DNA of 64,000 nucleotides from Prevotella sp. UBA2850 (GCA_002350805.1 DEFO01000012.1:1-64000); one strand, 5' to 3'; numbered from the stretch's first letter, positions 24,494 through 32,579 are shown. A program made the numbers and translations. Notes: generated by a model from the sequence alone, not told the origin.

Positions 24494-25328
24494 TCTGTCT
24501 ACCATCTTTATACTCACCAAGTATCTTCAAGTCTTTTGTCAGCGGAGTGATGGCATCAATCGACTGCCGGTAGCGAGTCAGGTCGTTGTACATCAGGTCG
24601 ACATAGAAGAGATATTCCCACTCATGCCCGATGATTGGCAGCGACTGAATTTTCGTGAGGTTCATTTTATAGAACGACAGGATGGCCAGCACATGGCTCA
24701 ACGAGCCTTCCTCATGAGGCAGTGAGAACACGATGCTCGACTTATTGGCCTCGGTCAGAGGGCGCATGAAGTCGGCCTTCATCGGGTTGCACACCACCAG
24801 GAATCGCGTGAAGTTGTGCTTATTGTCCTCAATATGGTTTTCCAGCACTTTCAGCCCGTACATCTCTGCGGCCTCTGCACTACAGATAGCAGCCCATCCG
24901 CGGCACTGGTAGTCGGCGATGTACTTGGCCGCACCTGCGGTATCGTCGGTCTCCACATTCTTTAAATTGGGATGATTGGCCAAAAACTGGCGGCACTGCA
25001 TCAGGGCAACAGGATGCGAATGCACCTCGCTGATGGTGTCCCAAGAGTCTTCTGGCAGACAGCAAATGCAATGAGAGATGTGCAGTTTATGTTCACCCAC
25101 CACGGCAGTGCCCGAGTCGCGCAGCAGTTCGTAGTTGTGCAGCAGGCTACCGGCAATGGTATTCTCGATGGCTGTCATGCCAATGACTGTCGGGTCGCGC
25201 TTGATGTTCTCAAACACCTGCTCAAAAGTGGAACAGCAGATGAGCTGCAGCTGGTCGCCTTCGAAATACTGCCGGGCCGCAATGTCGTGAAACGACCCCA
25301 GGAGTCCTTGTATTGCAATTCTTTTCAT
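24486..25328 (-). CDS. pheA: Prephenate dehydratase
   Basis: PheA converts prephenate to phenylpyruvate. The 280 residues start MKRIAIQGLLGSFHDIAA. The catalytic domain (about 1-185) has AIENTIAGSL and DDTAGAAKYIAD with the conserved Thr, and TRFLVV. A C-terminal ACT domain (about 195-275, SLPHEEGSLSHVLAIL...QSLPIIGHEWEYLFYVD) should bind phenylalanine. An in-frame ATG at 25361 lies within the attenuator hairpin region and is not used. First gene of the operon, 34 bp after the attenuator terminator. Confidence 0.95.
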   Translation of the reverse strand: MKRIAIQGLLGSFHDIAARQYFEGDQLQLICCSTFEQVFENIKRDPTVIGMTAIENTIAGSLLHNYELLRDSGTAVVGEHKLHISHCICCLPEDSWDTISEVHSHPVALMQCRQFLANHPNLKNVETDDTAGAAKYIADYQCRGWAAICSAEAAEMYGLKVLENHIEDNKHNFTRFLVVCNPMKADFMRPLTEANKSSIVFSLPHEEGSLSHVLAILSFYKMNLTKIQSLPIIGHEWEYLFYVDLMYNDLTRYRQSIDAITPLTKDLKILGEYKDGRQTN

Positions 25329-25362
25329 ACCTGTTGTTTTTTCTTCGTTTCTGCTCCTCACT

Positions 25363-25469
25363 GAAAGAAAAAAGGAAGTCCCGCCTCATCTATTGAAGCG
25401 GGACTTGATGTATCTTCTCTCTCAGATAGTTCTTGTCTATAAGTTGATCTACACGCAACTTCCCGCTTC
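25363..25469 (-). promoter_or_regulatory. Attenuator of the aromatic operon: antiterminator/terminator pair
   Basis: Terminator: the arms AAGTCCCGC (plus 25376-25384) and GCGGGACTT (25398-25406) form a perfect 9-bp stem, followed on the minus strand by CCTTTTTTC. Antiterminator: GAAGCGGGA in the leader-peptide codons (25461-25469) is exactly complementary to TCCCGCTTC, the 5' arm of the terminator (25395-25403). The two pairings exclude each other. A ribosome stalled on the Phe/Tyr codons leaves the first segment free. One that reaches the stop codon masks it and lets the terminator form. Confidence 0.88.
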
Positions 25470-25538
25470 ACAGCTCACTGCAAAGTAAAAGTAATAGCGA
25501 TAAAAGGATGCGTTCAGATAACTCATAATTCTGTTCAT
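25449..25538 (-). CDS. Phe/Tyr leader peptide of the pheA operon
   Basis: This 29-codon ORF starts ATG at 25538 and ends TAG at 25449. Residues 11-20 read SFYRYYFYFA, with seven Phe/Tyr codons in eight positions. It sits between the promoter and the attenuator hairpins, about 12 nt after the expected transcription start. The last Phe codon lies about 12 nt before the antiterminator segment, the right distance for a stalled ribosome to leave that segment free. It serves as a sensor of charged tRNA-Phe and tRNA-Tyr, not as a functional protein. Confidence 0.88.
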   Translation of the reverse strand: MNRIMSYLNASFYRYYFYFAVSCEAGSCV

Positions 25539-25555
25539 TTTTATAAAACCGGTTG

Positions 25556-25587
25556 CAAATGTAAAACTTTTCTCCGAACTACGCAAA
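25556..25587 (-). promoter_or_regulatory. Promoter of the aromatic amino acid operon
   Basis: Perfect match on the minus strand: TTTG (25584-25587), 20 bp, TACATTTG (25556-25563). Transcription should start near 25549, just before the leader peptide. Confidence 0.8.
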
Positions 25588-25645
25588 CATTTTGGAAGAA
25601 AAGTTTCATTTTTCCTTTCAAAACACTAATTTTTACTGTTTCGCC

Positions 25646-26227
25646 CTACTTCACCAACCGTTCATACACATCATTCGTCAGCGCATTCACACGCACCTCT
25701 TCCGGCCAGCGCTCGGTGTTCTTCTGCACTGCATGGCCTATCTGTTTGGTCTTCTCGAAGCGGTAGCGTACGTTGATATAACCATCATCGCCATCTTTCG
25801 CCAGCACATAGCAATACAGACGATACTTGTAAGAGACGATGTCGCCGTTGCGGCGCACTGGTATGTTCTCCCACTTCTGCTGGGGAATGACACACGAGAG
25901 AATCTTTGCTTGTGGATAGCTTGCAGCAAACTGCTTGCGACACAAATCCTGCAGTTCCTTCGCGTCGCTCTCCTTATAGAGGTTTGTATCGTACACGCGC
26001 ATGTACCTATTTCCATCAATATACTTCACCCCTACCGTGTCGGAGCTCAACTCGTCGCTGATGGCCTCCACCGTATTGTTCACGCCTTTTTTCGCCTTTT
26101 TCCAGAAGTCGGTGACGGCATTCTGAATATCCTTACCCATTTTCCGTGCCTTCTCGCTCTGAGCGTTGGCAGGACCGGCCAGCAACAGGCCAGCCATGAG
26201 CACTAAAACAAATCTTTTTACTTTCAT
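25646..26227 (-). CDS. Secreted protein of unknown function
   Basis: This 193-residue protein has a clear signal peptide (about 1-22, MAGLLLAGPANA). A short Lys-rich helical segment follows (KARKMGKDIQNAVTDFWKKA), then a mixed alpha/beta region with many Tyr residues (about 75-185). I do not recognise a family. It has its own candidate -7 box at 26315-26322. The next minus-strand gene is the pheA leader behind its own promoter, so cotranscription is not required. Confidence 0.75.
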   Translation of the reverse strand: MKVKRFVLVLMAGLLLAGPANAQSEKARKMGKDIQNAVTDFWKKAKKGVNNTVEAISDELSSDTVGVKYIDGNRYMRVYDTNLYKESDAKELQDLCRKQFAASYPQAKILSCVIPQQKWENIPVRRNGDIVSYKYRLYCYVLAKDGDDGYINVRYRFEKTKQIGHAVQKNTERWPEEVRVNALTNDVYERLVK

Positions 26228-26314
26228 AATTATCCTTCTTTAAATTCAACTTCGCAAGTTCTGGTGGAATGTCAGCTTGCATCCTTCCCCCGAGAGACTT
26301 GTCATCGTCCGCTG

Positions 26315-26322
26315 CAAAGATA
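26315..26322 (-). promoter_or_regulatory. Candidate -7 box for the secreted unknown
   Basis: TATCTTTG on the minus strand, 88 bp before the start codon at 26227. No clear -33 TTTG at the right distance. Confidence 0.45.
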
Positions 26323-26385
26323 TCATTAATTGGTGTAAAACAGCGTGAAAGAGTGGTTAAATAAAGAAAAAAGAGCGTTAAATAT

Positions 26386-26416
26386 TTTGCAATTACGCAT
26401 CATTCGTTTAATTTTG
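26386..26416 (+). promoter_or_regulatory. Promoter giving a near-leaderless mRNA
   Basis: TTTG (26386-26389), 19 bp, TAATTTTG (26409-26416). The ATG of the downstream gene is at 26425, only 8 bp past the -7 box, so the transcript should begin within a few bases of the start codon. Confidence 0.65.
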
Positions 26417-26424
26417 TCCTCGTA

Positions 26425-27186
26425 ATGAAGCGCAAACTGATTCTCATCATAGCCGTCATGTTTGCCTCGCTGGCTCAAGCACAAGAGGTTAGACAGCCGC
26501 TGAAATCGACCATCGACACGATTCCAGCCACCCAGCTGCGTACCGACATCAAACCAGCCGACCTGCGCTCTCAGCCCACTCAGTCGCCACTCCTAGAGCC
26601 CCAAGGTGCCATGCCTATGGCGCAAGACTCGCTGTATCTGCCCCTGCTCAACCGCTTCGGTCAGACACGGTCCATCGGCATCTACCCGCTATGGTGGGGC
26701 GGATGGTACGACTGGCAGCTGCACAAAGGCCTGAATGTCAACCTCGGTGCCTCCGTATTTGCCCAGTTCGGCAAAAATGCCTGGCACAAAGGAGCAGGAT
26801 TCCAGCAAAACATCTCGCTGATGTATGCCCAGCCCATCACAGACCATCTCTCGTTGGCTGTAGGCGGATATTTTAACAACATCTCGTGGGCTCACGACTC
26901 TTGGCGCGATGCCGGCGTGAATACTGTGCTCGGTTATAGATTTGACGATCACTGGGAGGCCTATCTCTATGCGCAGAAGTCGCTGGTTAACAAGGCAATG
27001 CCCCTCCCACTCTACGACATGAGCGCCATTGGCGACCGTATTGGAGCCGCCGTACGTTACAATTTCTCACCATCGTTCAGCATCCAGGTATCTGTTGAGA
27101 GCCGAAAAGGCCCTGACTGGATGCATCCCTTCGGCGCTTTCGGCCGCAACGATTTCAATTCTTTCAACGATTTTGGCATGCCCTAG
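26425..27186 (+). CDS. Secreted / outer-membrane barrel-like protein, unknown function
   Basis: This 253-residue protein has a signal peptide (about 1-19, ending AQAQ). A Pro-rich stretch (about 25-65) is followed by about 160 residues of alternating beta strands with many Trp/Tyr (YPLWWGGWYDWQLH, then GASVFAQFGKNAWHKG and VGGYFNNISW), like a small outer-membrane barrel. No specific family recognised. It is a single-gene unit ending at a bidirectional terminator. The downstream neighbour copA is convergent. Confidence 0.75.
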   Translation: MKRKLILIIAVMFASLAQAQEVRQPLKSTIDTIPATQLRTDIKPADLRSQPTQSPLLEPQGAMPMAQDSLYLPLLNRFGQTRSIGIYPLWWGGWYDWQLHKGLNVNLGASVFAQFGKNAWHKGAGFQQNISLMYAQPITDHLSLAVGGYFNNISWAHDSWRDAGVNTVLGYRFDDHWEAYLYAQKSLVNKAMPLPLYDMSAIGDRIGAAVRYNFSPSFSIQVSVESRKGPDWMHPFGAFGRNDFNSFNDFGMP

Positions 27187-27288
27187 AATCGTCGAACACT
27201 CTTCCAAAAACGCACCCATGTCTTGCAAAAAATAAGGCGTATTGGTCTTTTTGCAGGCTGGCAAAAGCCGTATGTTGTTCTATAGGTC

Positions 27289-27330
27289 AAAAAAAACGCC
27301 ATCAAGCTAGGCTCAATGGCGTTAAAAAAG
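27289..27330. terminator. Bidirectional terminator between convergent genes
   Basis: AACGCCAT (27295-27302) and ATGGCGTT (27316-27323) form a perfect 8-bp stem flanked by AAAAAA on the left and a run of A on the right. On the minus strand the left flank is a T-run, which serves the copA side best. Confidence 0.75.
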
Positions 27331-27344
27331 CGTAATGACTCATT

Positions 27345-29318
27345 TCAACTCATCCACTTCAGCCGCAAACTGTTGAGCACCACACTGACGCTCGAGCAGG
27401 CCATGAGAGCACTGGCCCACATGGGTGTTATCTGAAAATCGATGCCGAAAAGACGCAAGGCACCGGCAGCCAAGGGTATACAAACAATATTGTAGATGAA
27501 TGCCCAGAAGAGATTCTGGCGAATCATACTCACGGTCTGACGCGACAGATGGATGGACTCGGGAATGCGGCGGAGATCGGTACCCATCAACGTGACTTGT
27601 GCCACGTCCATGGCCACATCGGTTCCTTGTCCCATGGCAATGCTCACATCAGCGGCTGCCAGAGCCTGCGAGTCGTTGATGCCATCGCCCACCATCGCCA
27701 CCCGATGACCTTCGTGCTGCAAACGGCGCACCAGGTCTTCTTTGTCCTGCGGTTTTACATTGCTCTGGTAGTGACTGATACCCGCCTTCTCCGCCCAATA
27801 GCGGGCAGCTTCGTCGTTGTCGCCACTCATCATGTAGACCTCTATCCCACTCTCTTGCAGTTGCAGCATAGCCTCACGGGCATAGGGTTTCAGTGCCTCA
27901 CGCTCCTCCAGGGGCAGTTGACTGGCACGGGTGAAGTCGATATCGCGATTAGGGATGGTCAGGGTACCGGTTTTGTCGACCACCATAGCATCTACCGACC
28001 GCATATTCTCAAGCGCCGCGGCGTCTTTGATGAGGATATTCTTTTCTGCTGCCTTACCGATGCCCACCATCAGGGCCGTGGGAGTGGCGAGACCCATGGC
28101 ACACGGACATGCGATGACCAATACGGCAACGGCCGAGAGGATGGCCTGCGGCAACATGGCATTGCCACCAACAATCCACCAAACAAGAAACGTCAACAAC
28201 GACAATCCCAGTACACAAGGCACAAAAATCATGGCGATGCGGTCGACGACCCGCTGCACAGGAGCCTTTGAGCCTTGTGCCTCTTGCACCATACGGATGA
28301 TGCGCGCAATGGCTGTTTGCTCGCCGGTCTGCCGGGCCCTGAAGCGCAAGACTCCCTGCTGGAGCACCGTTCCTGCCAGCACCTTCGAACCACGTTGTTT
28401 CAGCACAGGGGTAGGCTCACCCGAAATCATACTCTCGTCGACATAGGCTCCGTCGGCTGTCATGAAACTGGTAGCCTCCCACACCTCGCCATCAACAGGC
28501 AGGCGCTCGCCGGCTCTTACCTCCAGCAAGTCGCCATAGGAAATGGTTGAGATGGGTACATCGTCGAGACGTTTCCCACTGTCACCATGGGCACCGTCCG
28601 TGTCGTTGGTAACCAGTCGGGCTGTCTTCGGCTGCATGCCCATGAGTGTGCGGATGCTGTCGGCAGTGGCATTCTTGGCGCGCTCCTCGAGCACACGGCC
28701 TGTCAGCACGAAGGTGATAATCATCACCGATGCATCGAAATAGGTATGCCAGGCGATGCCGCGGGAGCCCCATACTGCATCACCAAAGAACGTATTGAAT
28801 GCGCTGAAGAGAAAAGCAATAAGGGTGGACATGGCCACCAGTGTGTCCATAGAGGCGGTGCGATTACGCAGCTGGCGCCACGCACTGATGTAGAACTGGC
28901 GCCCGCAATACAGCATGTTGGCCAACGACAGCAGCAGAGCCACCTGATTGGCAAAACTACGGGCAGTCACACTGTCGGCGCCAGGGGTGAGCTGGAGCCA
29001 TCCCATGGAGATGGCCATCACCAGGAGGGCTAGCACCCACGACACCAACATCTTGCGCCGCAACAGACGGAATGCCTGTCGTTCAATCTCAACAGCACTT
29101 CGGTCTTCCTCTATCACCAGATCGAAACCGATACCGTTGACGGCCTCTTTCATCTGCTCGAGCGTAATCTGCTCGGGATCGTATTCTACCAATGCTGACC
29201 GCCCAGCCAGCGACACAGCCGCCGACGAGATGCCAGGCAAGGAATTGAGTTTCTTCTCCACATGGGCCGAGCAGGCAGAACATGCCATGCCCACCACGGG
29301 GATTGTCTTCTTAAGCAT
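27345..29318 (-). CDS. Copper-type P1B ATPase, apparently lacking the nucleotide-binding domain
   Basis: This 657-residue heavy-metal P-type ATPase has an N-terminal HMA domain with the metal site GMACSAC (10-16), the actuator loop DESMISGEP (294-302), the membrane metal site CPC (404-406), the phosphorylation motif DKTGTLT (448-454), MMSGD (496-500) and GDGINDS (544-550). Only about 43 residues separate DKTGTLT from MSGD. In CopA that stretch holds an N-domain of about 110-120 residues with the HP motif, and neither is present. It could be a lineage-specific short form. The gene starts 21 bp after pyrD, so it is likely cotranscribed. Confidence 0.9.
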   Translation of the reverse strand: MLKKTIPVVGMACSACSAHVEKKLNSLPGISSAAVSLAGRSALVEYDPEQITLEQMKEAVNGIGFDLVIEEDRSAVEIERQAFRLLRRKMLVSWVLALLVMAISMGWLQLTPGADSVTARSFANQVALLLSLANMLYCGRQFYISAWRQLRNRTASMDTLVAMSTLIAFLFSAFNTFFGDAVWGSRGIAWHTYFDASVMIITFVLTGRVLEERAKNATADSIRTLMGMQPKTARLVTNDTDGAHGDSGKRLDDVPISTISYGDLLEVRAGERLPVDGEVWEATSFMTADGAYVDESMISGEPTPVLKQRGSKVLAGTVLQQGVLRFRARQTGEQTAIARIIRMVQEAQGSKAPVQRVVDRIAMIFVPCVLGLSLLTFLVWWIVGGNAMLPQAILSAVAVLVIACPCAMGLATPTALMVGIGKAAEKNILIKDAAALENMRSVDAMVVDKTGTLTIPNRDIDFTRASQLPLEEREALKPYAREAMLQLQESGIEVYMMSGDNDEAARYWAEKAGISHYQSNVKPQDKEDLVRRLQHEGHRVAMVGDGINDSQALAAADVSIAMGQGTDVAMDVAQVTLMGTDLRRIPESIHLSRQTVSMIRQNLFWAFIYNIVCIPLAAGALRLFGIDFQITPMWASALMACSSVSVVLNSLRLKWMS

Positions 29319-29339
29319 AAGGTAAATACCGTTTAAGCG

Positions 29340-30251
29340 CTATGCGTCAAGTGTACCGATAATCTCCTGCACGGAATGACAGCCATGGCTGTCGAGCCAG
29401 TCGTTGATGCCATCGCGCACCTTGATAGTCACTGCAGGATCGATGAAATTGGCTGTTCCTATCTCAATGGCCGTAGCACCTGCCATGAGAAACTCGATGG
29501 CATCGGTGGCCGTACAAATACCGCCTAAACCCACCACCGGAATCTTGACGGCTTTGGCTACCTGCCACACCATGCGCAAGGCCACAGGCTTCACGGCAGG
29601 TCCGCTCAGCCCGCCAGTATTGATGCTGAGCAAGGGCTTGCGACGCTCTATGTCGATGGCCATGCCCATCAGTGTATTGATGAGCGAGACACTGTCGGCA
29701 CCCTCAGCCTCGACGGCACGGGCAATCTCACTCACACTGGTCACATTGGGCGACAACTTCACAATCAAGGTCTTATGATAACGGGCACGAACAGCACGCA
29801 CCACACTGGCTGCACCCTCGCAGGTGACGCCAAAGGCCATGCCGCCCTGCTTCACATTCGGGCACGAGATGTTCAGTTCGATAGCAGGAATACCTTCTAA
29901 GGCATCAATACGGGCCGCACACTCCGCATAGTCGTCGGGAGAAGAGCCGCTGACATTGACAATCATATTGGTATTAATATCCTTGATTTGCGGATAAATA
30001 TGCTCGCAGAAATAATCAATGCCCTTGTTCTGAAGTCCCACACAGTTGAGCATTCCAGAAGGCGTCTCGGCCATACGCGGATAGTCGTTGCCCTGACGGG
30101 GATGAAGGGTTGTTCCTTTGACGATGATACCACCAATCTCCTCGAGCGGCACAAAATCGGCAAACTCCAGTCCATAGCCGAATGTGCCCGAAGCTGTCAT
30201 CACCGGGTTCTTGAGTGATAAATCATTTATCTTTACATTTAGACTTGCCAT
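29340..30251 (-). CDS. pyrD: Dihydroorotate dehydrogenase, catalytic subunit (class 1B)
   Basis: PyrD oxidises dihydroorotate to orotate in pyrimidine synthesis, passing electrons to PyrK. The 303 residues include an N-terminal MTASGTFGYG, LNISCPNVKQGG (with the active-site Cys region of class 1B), IVKLSPNVT, NTLMGMAIDIE, and the FMN phosphate site GLGGI...GATAIEIGTANF. It overlaps the end of pyrK by 13 bp. Confidence 0.96.
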   Translation of the reverse strand: MASLNVKINDLSLKNPVMTASGTFGYGLEFADFVPLEEIGGIIVKGTTLHPRQGNDYPRMAETPSGMLNCVGLQNKGIDYFCEHIYPQIKDINTNMIVNVSGSSPDDYAECAARIDALEGIPAIELNISCPNVKQGGMAFGVTCEGAASVVRAVRARYHKTLIVKLSPNVTSVSEIARAVEAEGADSVSLINTLMGMAIDIERRKPLLSINTGGLSGPAVKPVALRMVWQVAKAVKIPVVGLGGICTATDAIEFLMAGATAIEIGTANFIDPAVTIKVRDGINDWLDSHGCHSVQEIIGTLDA

Positions 30252-31015
30252 AATAACTTCTTAATATTTAACACTGGACCTTCTGTACATACACACACAT
30301 TGCCCTCTGTTGTCTTCTCCACGCAACACAGGCAGGCTCCCAGGCCACAGGCCATCTTATTCTCAAGCGACACCTCGCAATCGATGTCGGCCTGTTGGGC
30401 ATATCGGGCCACAGCCATCATCATGGGTTTAGGACCACAGGTGGAAATCTGGTCAAAATGCTCATTCTGCAACAGAGAATGATTGGTGACAAACCCCTTC
30501 TCACCAGCGGTGGCATCCTCGGTGGTCACGTACACGCGCCCGTACTTTTTAAACTCATCAAGCAACAGCAGGTCGTGGGCCGACCGTGCACCCAGCAAGA
30601 ACGTGGGTTCTGCACCCATCTCACGAATCTTTTTGCCAAAATAGAGGAGTGGCGCCACACCTACACCGCCGCCCACCAAAAGAATCTTCTGGTCAGCACG
30701 GGTTGGTAAGGTGAAAGAATTGCCCAGCGGGAGCACACAGTTGACGGTGTCGCCAACATGTAAACGGGCCAGACGGCGGGTGCCATCACCAACAGCTGCT
30801 ACCAACAGCCATAACTCATTGGCAGACTCATCAACAAAATTAATGGAAATAGGCCGGCGGAGGAACGTCGACGGGGAGTCGTCCACTCTTACTTCCACAA
30901 ATTGTCCTGGCAACATAGGAGGGAGTGGAGCCTCCTGGGTTAACTTGATCAGGACGTATTTCTCGTGGATGGCCTCAATGGCTGAGACGGTAAGGTCAAG
31001 AATATACTTCTTCAT
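30239..31015 (-). CDS. pyrK: Dihydroorotate dehydrogenase electron-transfer subunit
   Basis: This 258-residue FAD/2Fe-2S protein has RRPISINF (FAD-binding RxxS motif), LVGGGVGVAPL (NAD-binding loop), and a C-terminal cluster CGLGACLCC followed by a further Cys that binds the 2Fe-2S centre. The start at MKKYILDLTV (31015) is preferred over an in-frame ATG at 31123, which precedes the -7 box. First gene of pyrK-pyrD-copA. Confidence 0.95.
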   Translation of the reverse strand: MKKYILDLTVSAIEAIHEKYVLIKLTQEAPLPPMLPGQFVEVRVDDSPSTFLRRPISINFVDESANELWLLVAAVGDGTRRLARLHVGDTVNCVLPLGNSFTLPTRADQKILLVGGGVGVAPLLYFGKKIREMGAEPTFLLGARSAHDLLLLDEFKKYGRVYVTTEDATAGEKGFVTNHSLLQNEHFDQISTCGPKPMMMAVARYAQQADIDCEVSLENKMACGLGACLCCVEKTTEGNVCVCTEGPVLNIKKLLWQV

Positions 31016-31103
31016 TGATTCGGGTTTATGGATTCGTATCTTGATTGCCGCCACCCAAATGCCCAAATCAACACCGGGCATCAGGCAGAAACAAATGACG
31101 ATG

Positions 31104-31111
31104 CAAAGATA
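31104..31111 (-). promoter_or_regulatory. pyrK promoter -7 box
   Basis: Perfect TATCTTTG on the minus strand, about 90 bp before the pyrK ATG. The -33 region is weak. Confidence 0.5.
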
Positions 31112-31215
31112 CGAAATAAACACGAATAATCTTCATTCTGCCATCCGCATTTTTTCATCTTATAGGAACAGGGCACCCCGAACGAAGATGCAGAGAAACA
31201 AAAAAGGCCATCCAT

Positions 31216-31371
31216 TAGGAACAAAACTCATACCGATGGGAGCAAAAACTCAATGCAATGGGAAGAAAACTCAATGTAATGGAATCAAAGGACCCACTCA
31301 CATGGGAGCAGAAAAATCATTCCCATGGGAACATAAGAATCATTCCCATGGGAGCAAAGAATCCATATCGA
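31216..31371. repeat. Degenerate minisatellite, 7 units of 21-23 bp
   Basis: Seven imperfect units start at 31216, 31237, 31259, 31280, 31303, 31326 and 31349, each built on TGGGAGCAAAAACTCA or TGGGAACA..AATCATTCCCA. Junctions of the later units create the palindrome TCCCATGGGA. They occupy most of the gap between the XRE gene and the pyrK promoter. Confidence 0.75.
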
Positions 31372-31384
31372 AGGAGTGAAAGAC

Positions 31385-31846
31385 TTATTTCTTAGGGACG
31401 AAAGTCTCCCAAGTCTGGTCGTCATAGAAAATGCGAATCTCTGTGATCTGGCGTCTAGGTTTGTCAAGATATTTCGCATCGAAATTTGGGTAAATATTGG
31501 GTGTATTTGTTACACGCTGCTGATTCTGCACAGGTTGACTGGCCTGAAGTGGGGGATTAGAAGAGGATGAAAAGTCGAGGGCAGGCTCAACAGTCTCGCT
31601 TTGAATGGATTGGTCGATAGGATCCGGCTGGTCATTAAACATCCGGCCGACACCGAAGAGCAACCAGTCCGTATTGACCGACGGCATCTTGTCCTTAATG
31701 TCATAGACGATCTTCAGGGTGGGTTGGGTCTTACCATTGAAGATATTACTCAATGTCGATTGAGACATTCCAGTCAGCTGACCGAACACCTGTCTGTTCA
31801 TGTGTTGGGTATTCATCAGCAACTCAATTCTATCTTTAAACTCCAT
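31385..31846 (-). CDS. XRE-family helix-turn-helix regulator
   Basis: This 153-residue protein has an N-terminal XRE/Cro-type HTH (FGQLTGMSQSTLSNIFNGKT, about 21-40), then a long polar linker rich in Pro, Gln and Ser (about 80-125) and a C-terminal segment ending ETFVPKK. I start it at MEFKDRIELLM (31846). A second in-frame ATG at 31879 lies close to the -7 box and its codons overlap a palindrome. The linker and tail are typical of small Bacteroidetes XRE proteins of unknown targets. Confidence 0.82.
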   Translation of the reverse strand: MEFKDRIELLMNTQHMNRQVFGQLTGMSQSTLSNIFNGKTQPTLKIVYDIKDKMPSVNTDWLLFGVGRMFNDQPDPIDQSIQSETVEPALDFSSSSNPPLQASQPVQNQQRVTNTPNIYPNFDAKYLDKPRRQITEIRIFYDDQTWETFVPKK

Positions 31847-31861
31847 GCTAACTACGTTTTG

Positions 31862-31876
31862 AGGGGTAAGAGACCC
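31862..31876. promoter_or_regulatory. GGGGT-N5-ACCCC palindrome, candidate operator
   Basis: This inverted repeat with 5-bp arms lies between the XRE promoter and its start codon. The position would suit autoregulation. Function is inferred from position only. Confidence 0.3.
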
Positions 31877-31893
31877 CATTTGCTAAGATTTTA

Positions 31894-31925
31894 CAAAGAT
31901 AAAACAAAAAATGGCAACATGCAAA
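31894..31925 (-). promoter_or_regulatory. XRE gene promoter
   Basis: Perfect -33/-7 pair on the minus strand: TTTG (31922-31925), 20 bp, TATCTTTG (31894-31901). Confidence 0.7.
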
Positions 31926-32555
31926 TGTTGAACGAAAAATTTTATGTTTTAAATATTAATATATATAAATATAAAAATATAAAAGAGCAGAACGCTTTTC
32001 AATGGCTGCAATTTTATTTTCATAAAACGAAAAATATGGTCAAAATACGTGACAAAGTATTTTTAGAGCGCTGCAAACACAACTAATTGGTTGTAATTGC
32101 GTTATTTAACAAAAAACTATCATGCCTGACCGATTTATGCAAGAATTTCAATCCCATCTTCTCAATATTTAATAGATTTACTTGCACTTTTCATCATAAA
32201 ACACTGAGTTTTAGCGGTTTAATCAGATATTCAAAAGTTGTATATATATAAAGTGCAAACCTTTGAAACCTTGTTTTATTGTTTTGAAATATAAATTTCA
32301 TATCAATAAAATATCACAAAATATCGCCTATTAGCTTTTAATTATTGAAAAAATCATCGAAAGTTTATTATCATAAAACCAAAAATTGATAACCGTAAAT
32401 ATTAATAAGTGTGAACGATAAAAAGTCTATGACTCAAAACTTCGAAAAAAACGCATTTTTCGAATCGTCACAACCGAGGGTTCAGGCGTCTGGAAATACG
32501 CGAATTTTGAGCCGTCAGAAATCGCGGAAACCGCTTTATTGACGGGGTTTACGGT
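31926..32555. other. AT-rich gene-free stretch
   Basis: About 630 bp of strongly AT-rich sequence in a GC-rich neighbourhood, with no ORF of coding character on either strand. I see a perfect inverted repeat (TTCGAAAAA at 32441-32449 and its complement at 32456-32464), a distant pair TTGCACTTT / AAAGTGCAA near 32.18 and 32.25 kb, and many short A/T runs. No DnaA boxes (TTATNCACA) or tRNA signatures were found. Confidence 0.6.
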
Positions 32556-32579
32556 CAAAAACAGGGTTTTAAGAAACCC
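32556..32579 (-). terminator. holA terminator
   Basis: GGGTTT (32564-32569) and AAACCC (32574-32579) form the stem. The minus strand then reads TGTTTTTG. It lies 40 bp past the holA stop. Confidence 0.65.

Noticed and set aside
31926..32555. AT-rich region as the chromosome origin
   Set aside because: No DnaA boxes and no dnaA, dnaN or gidA neighbours.
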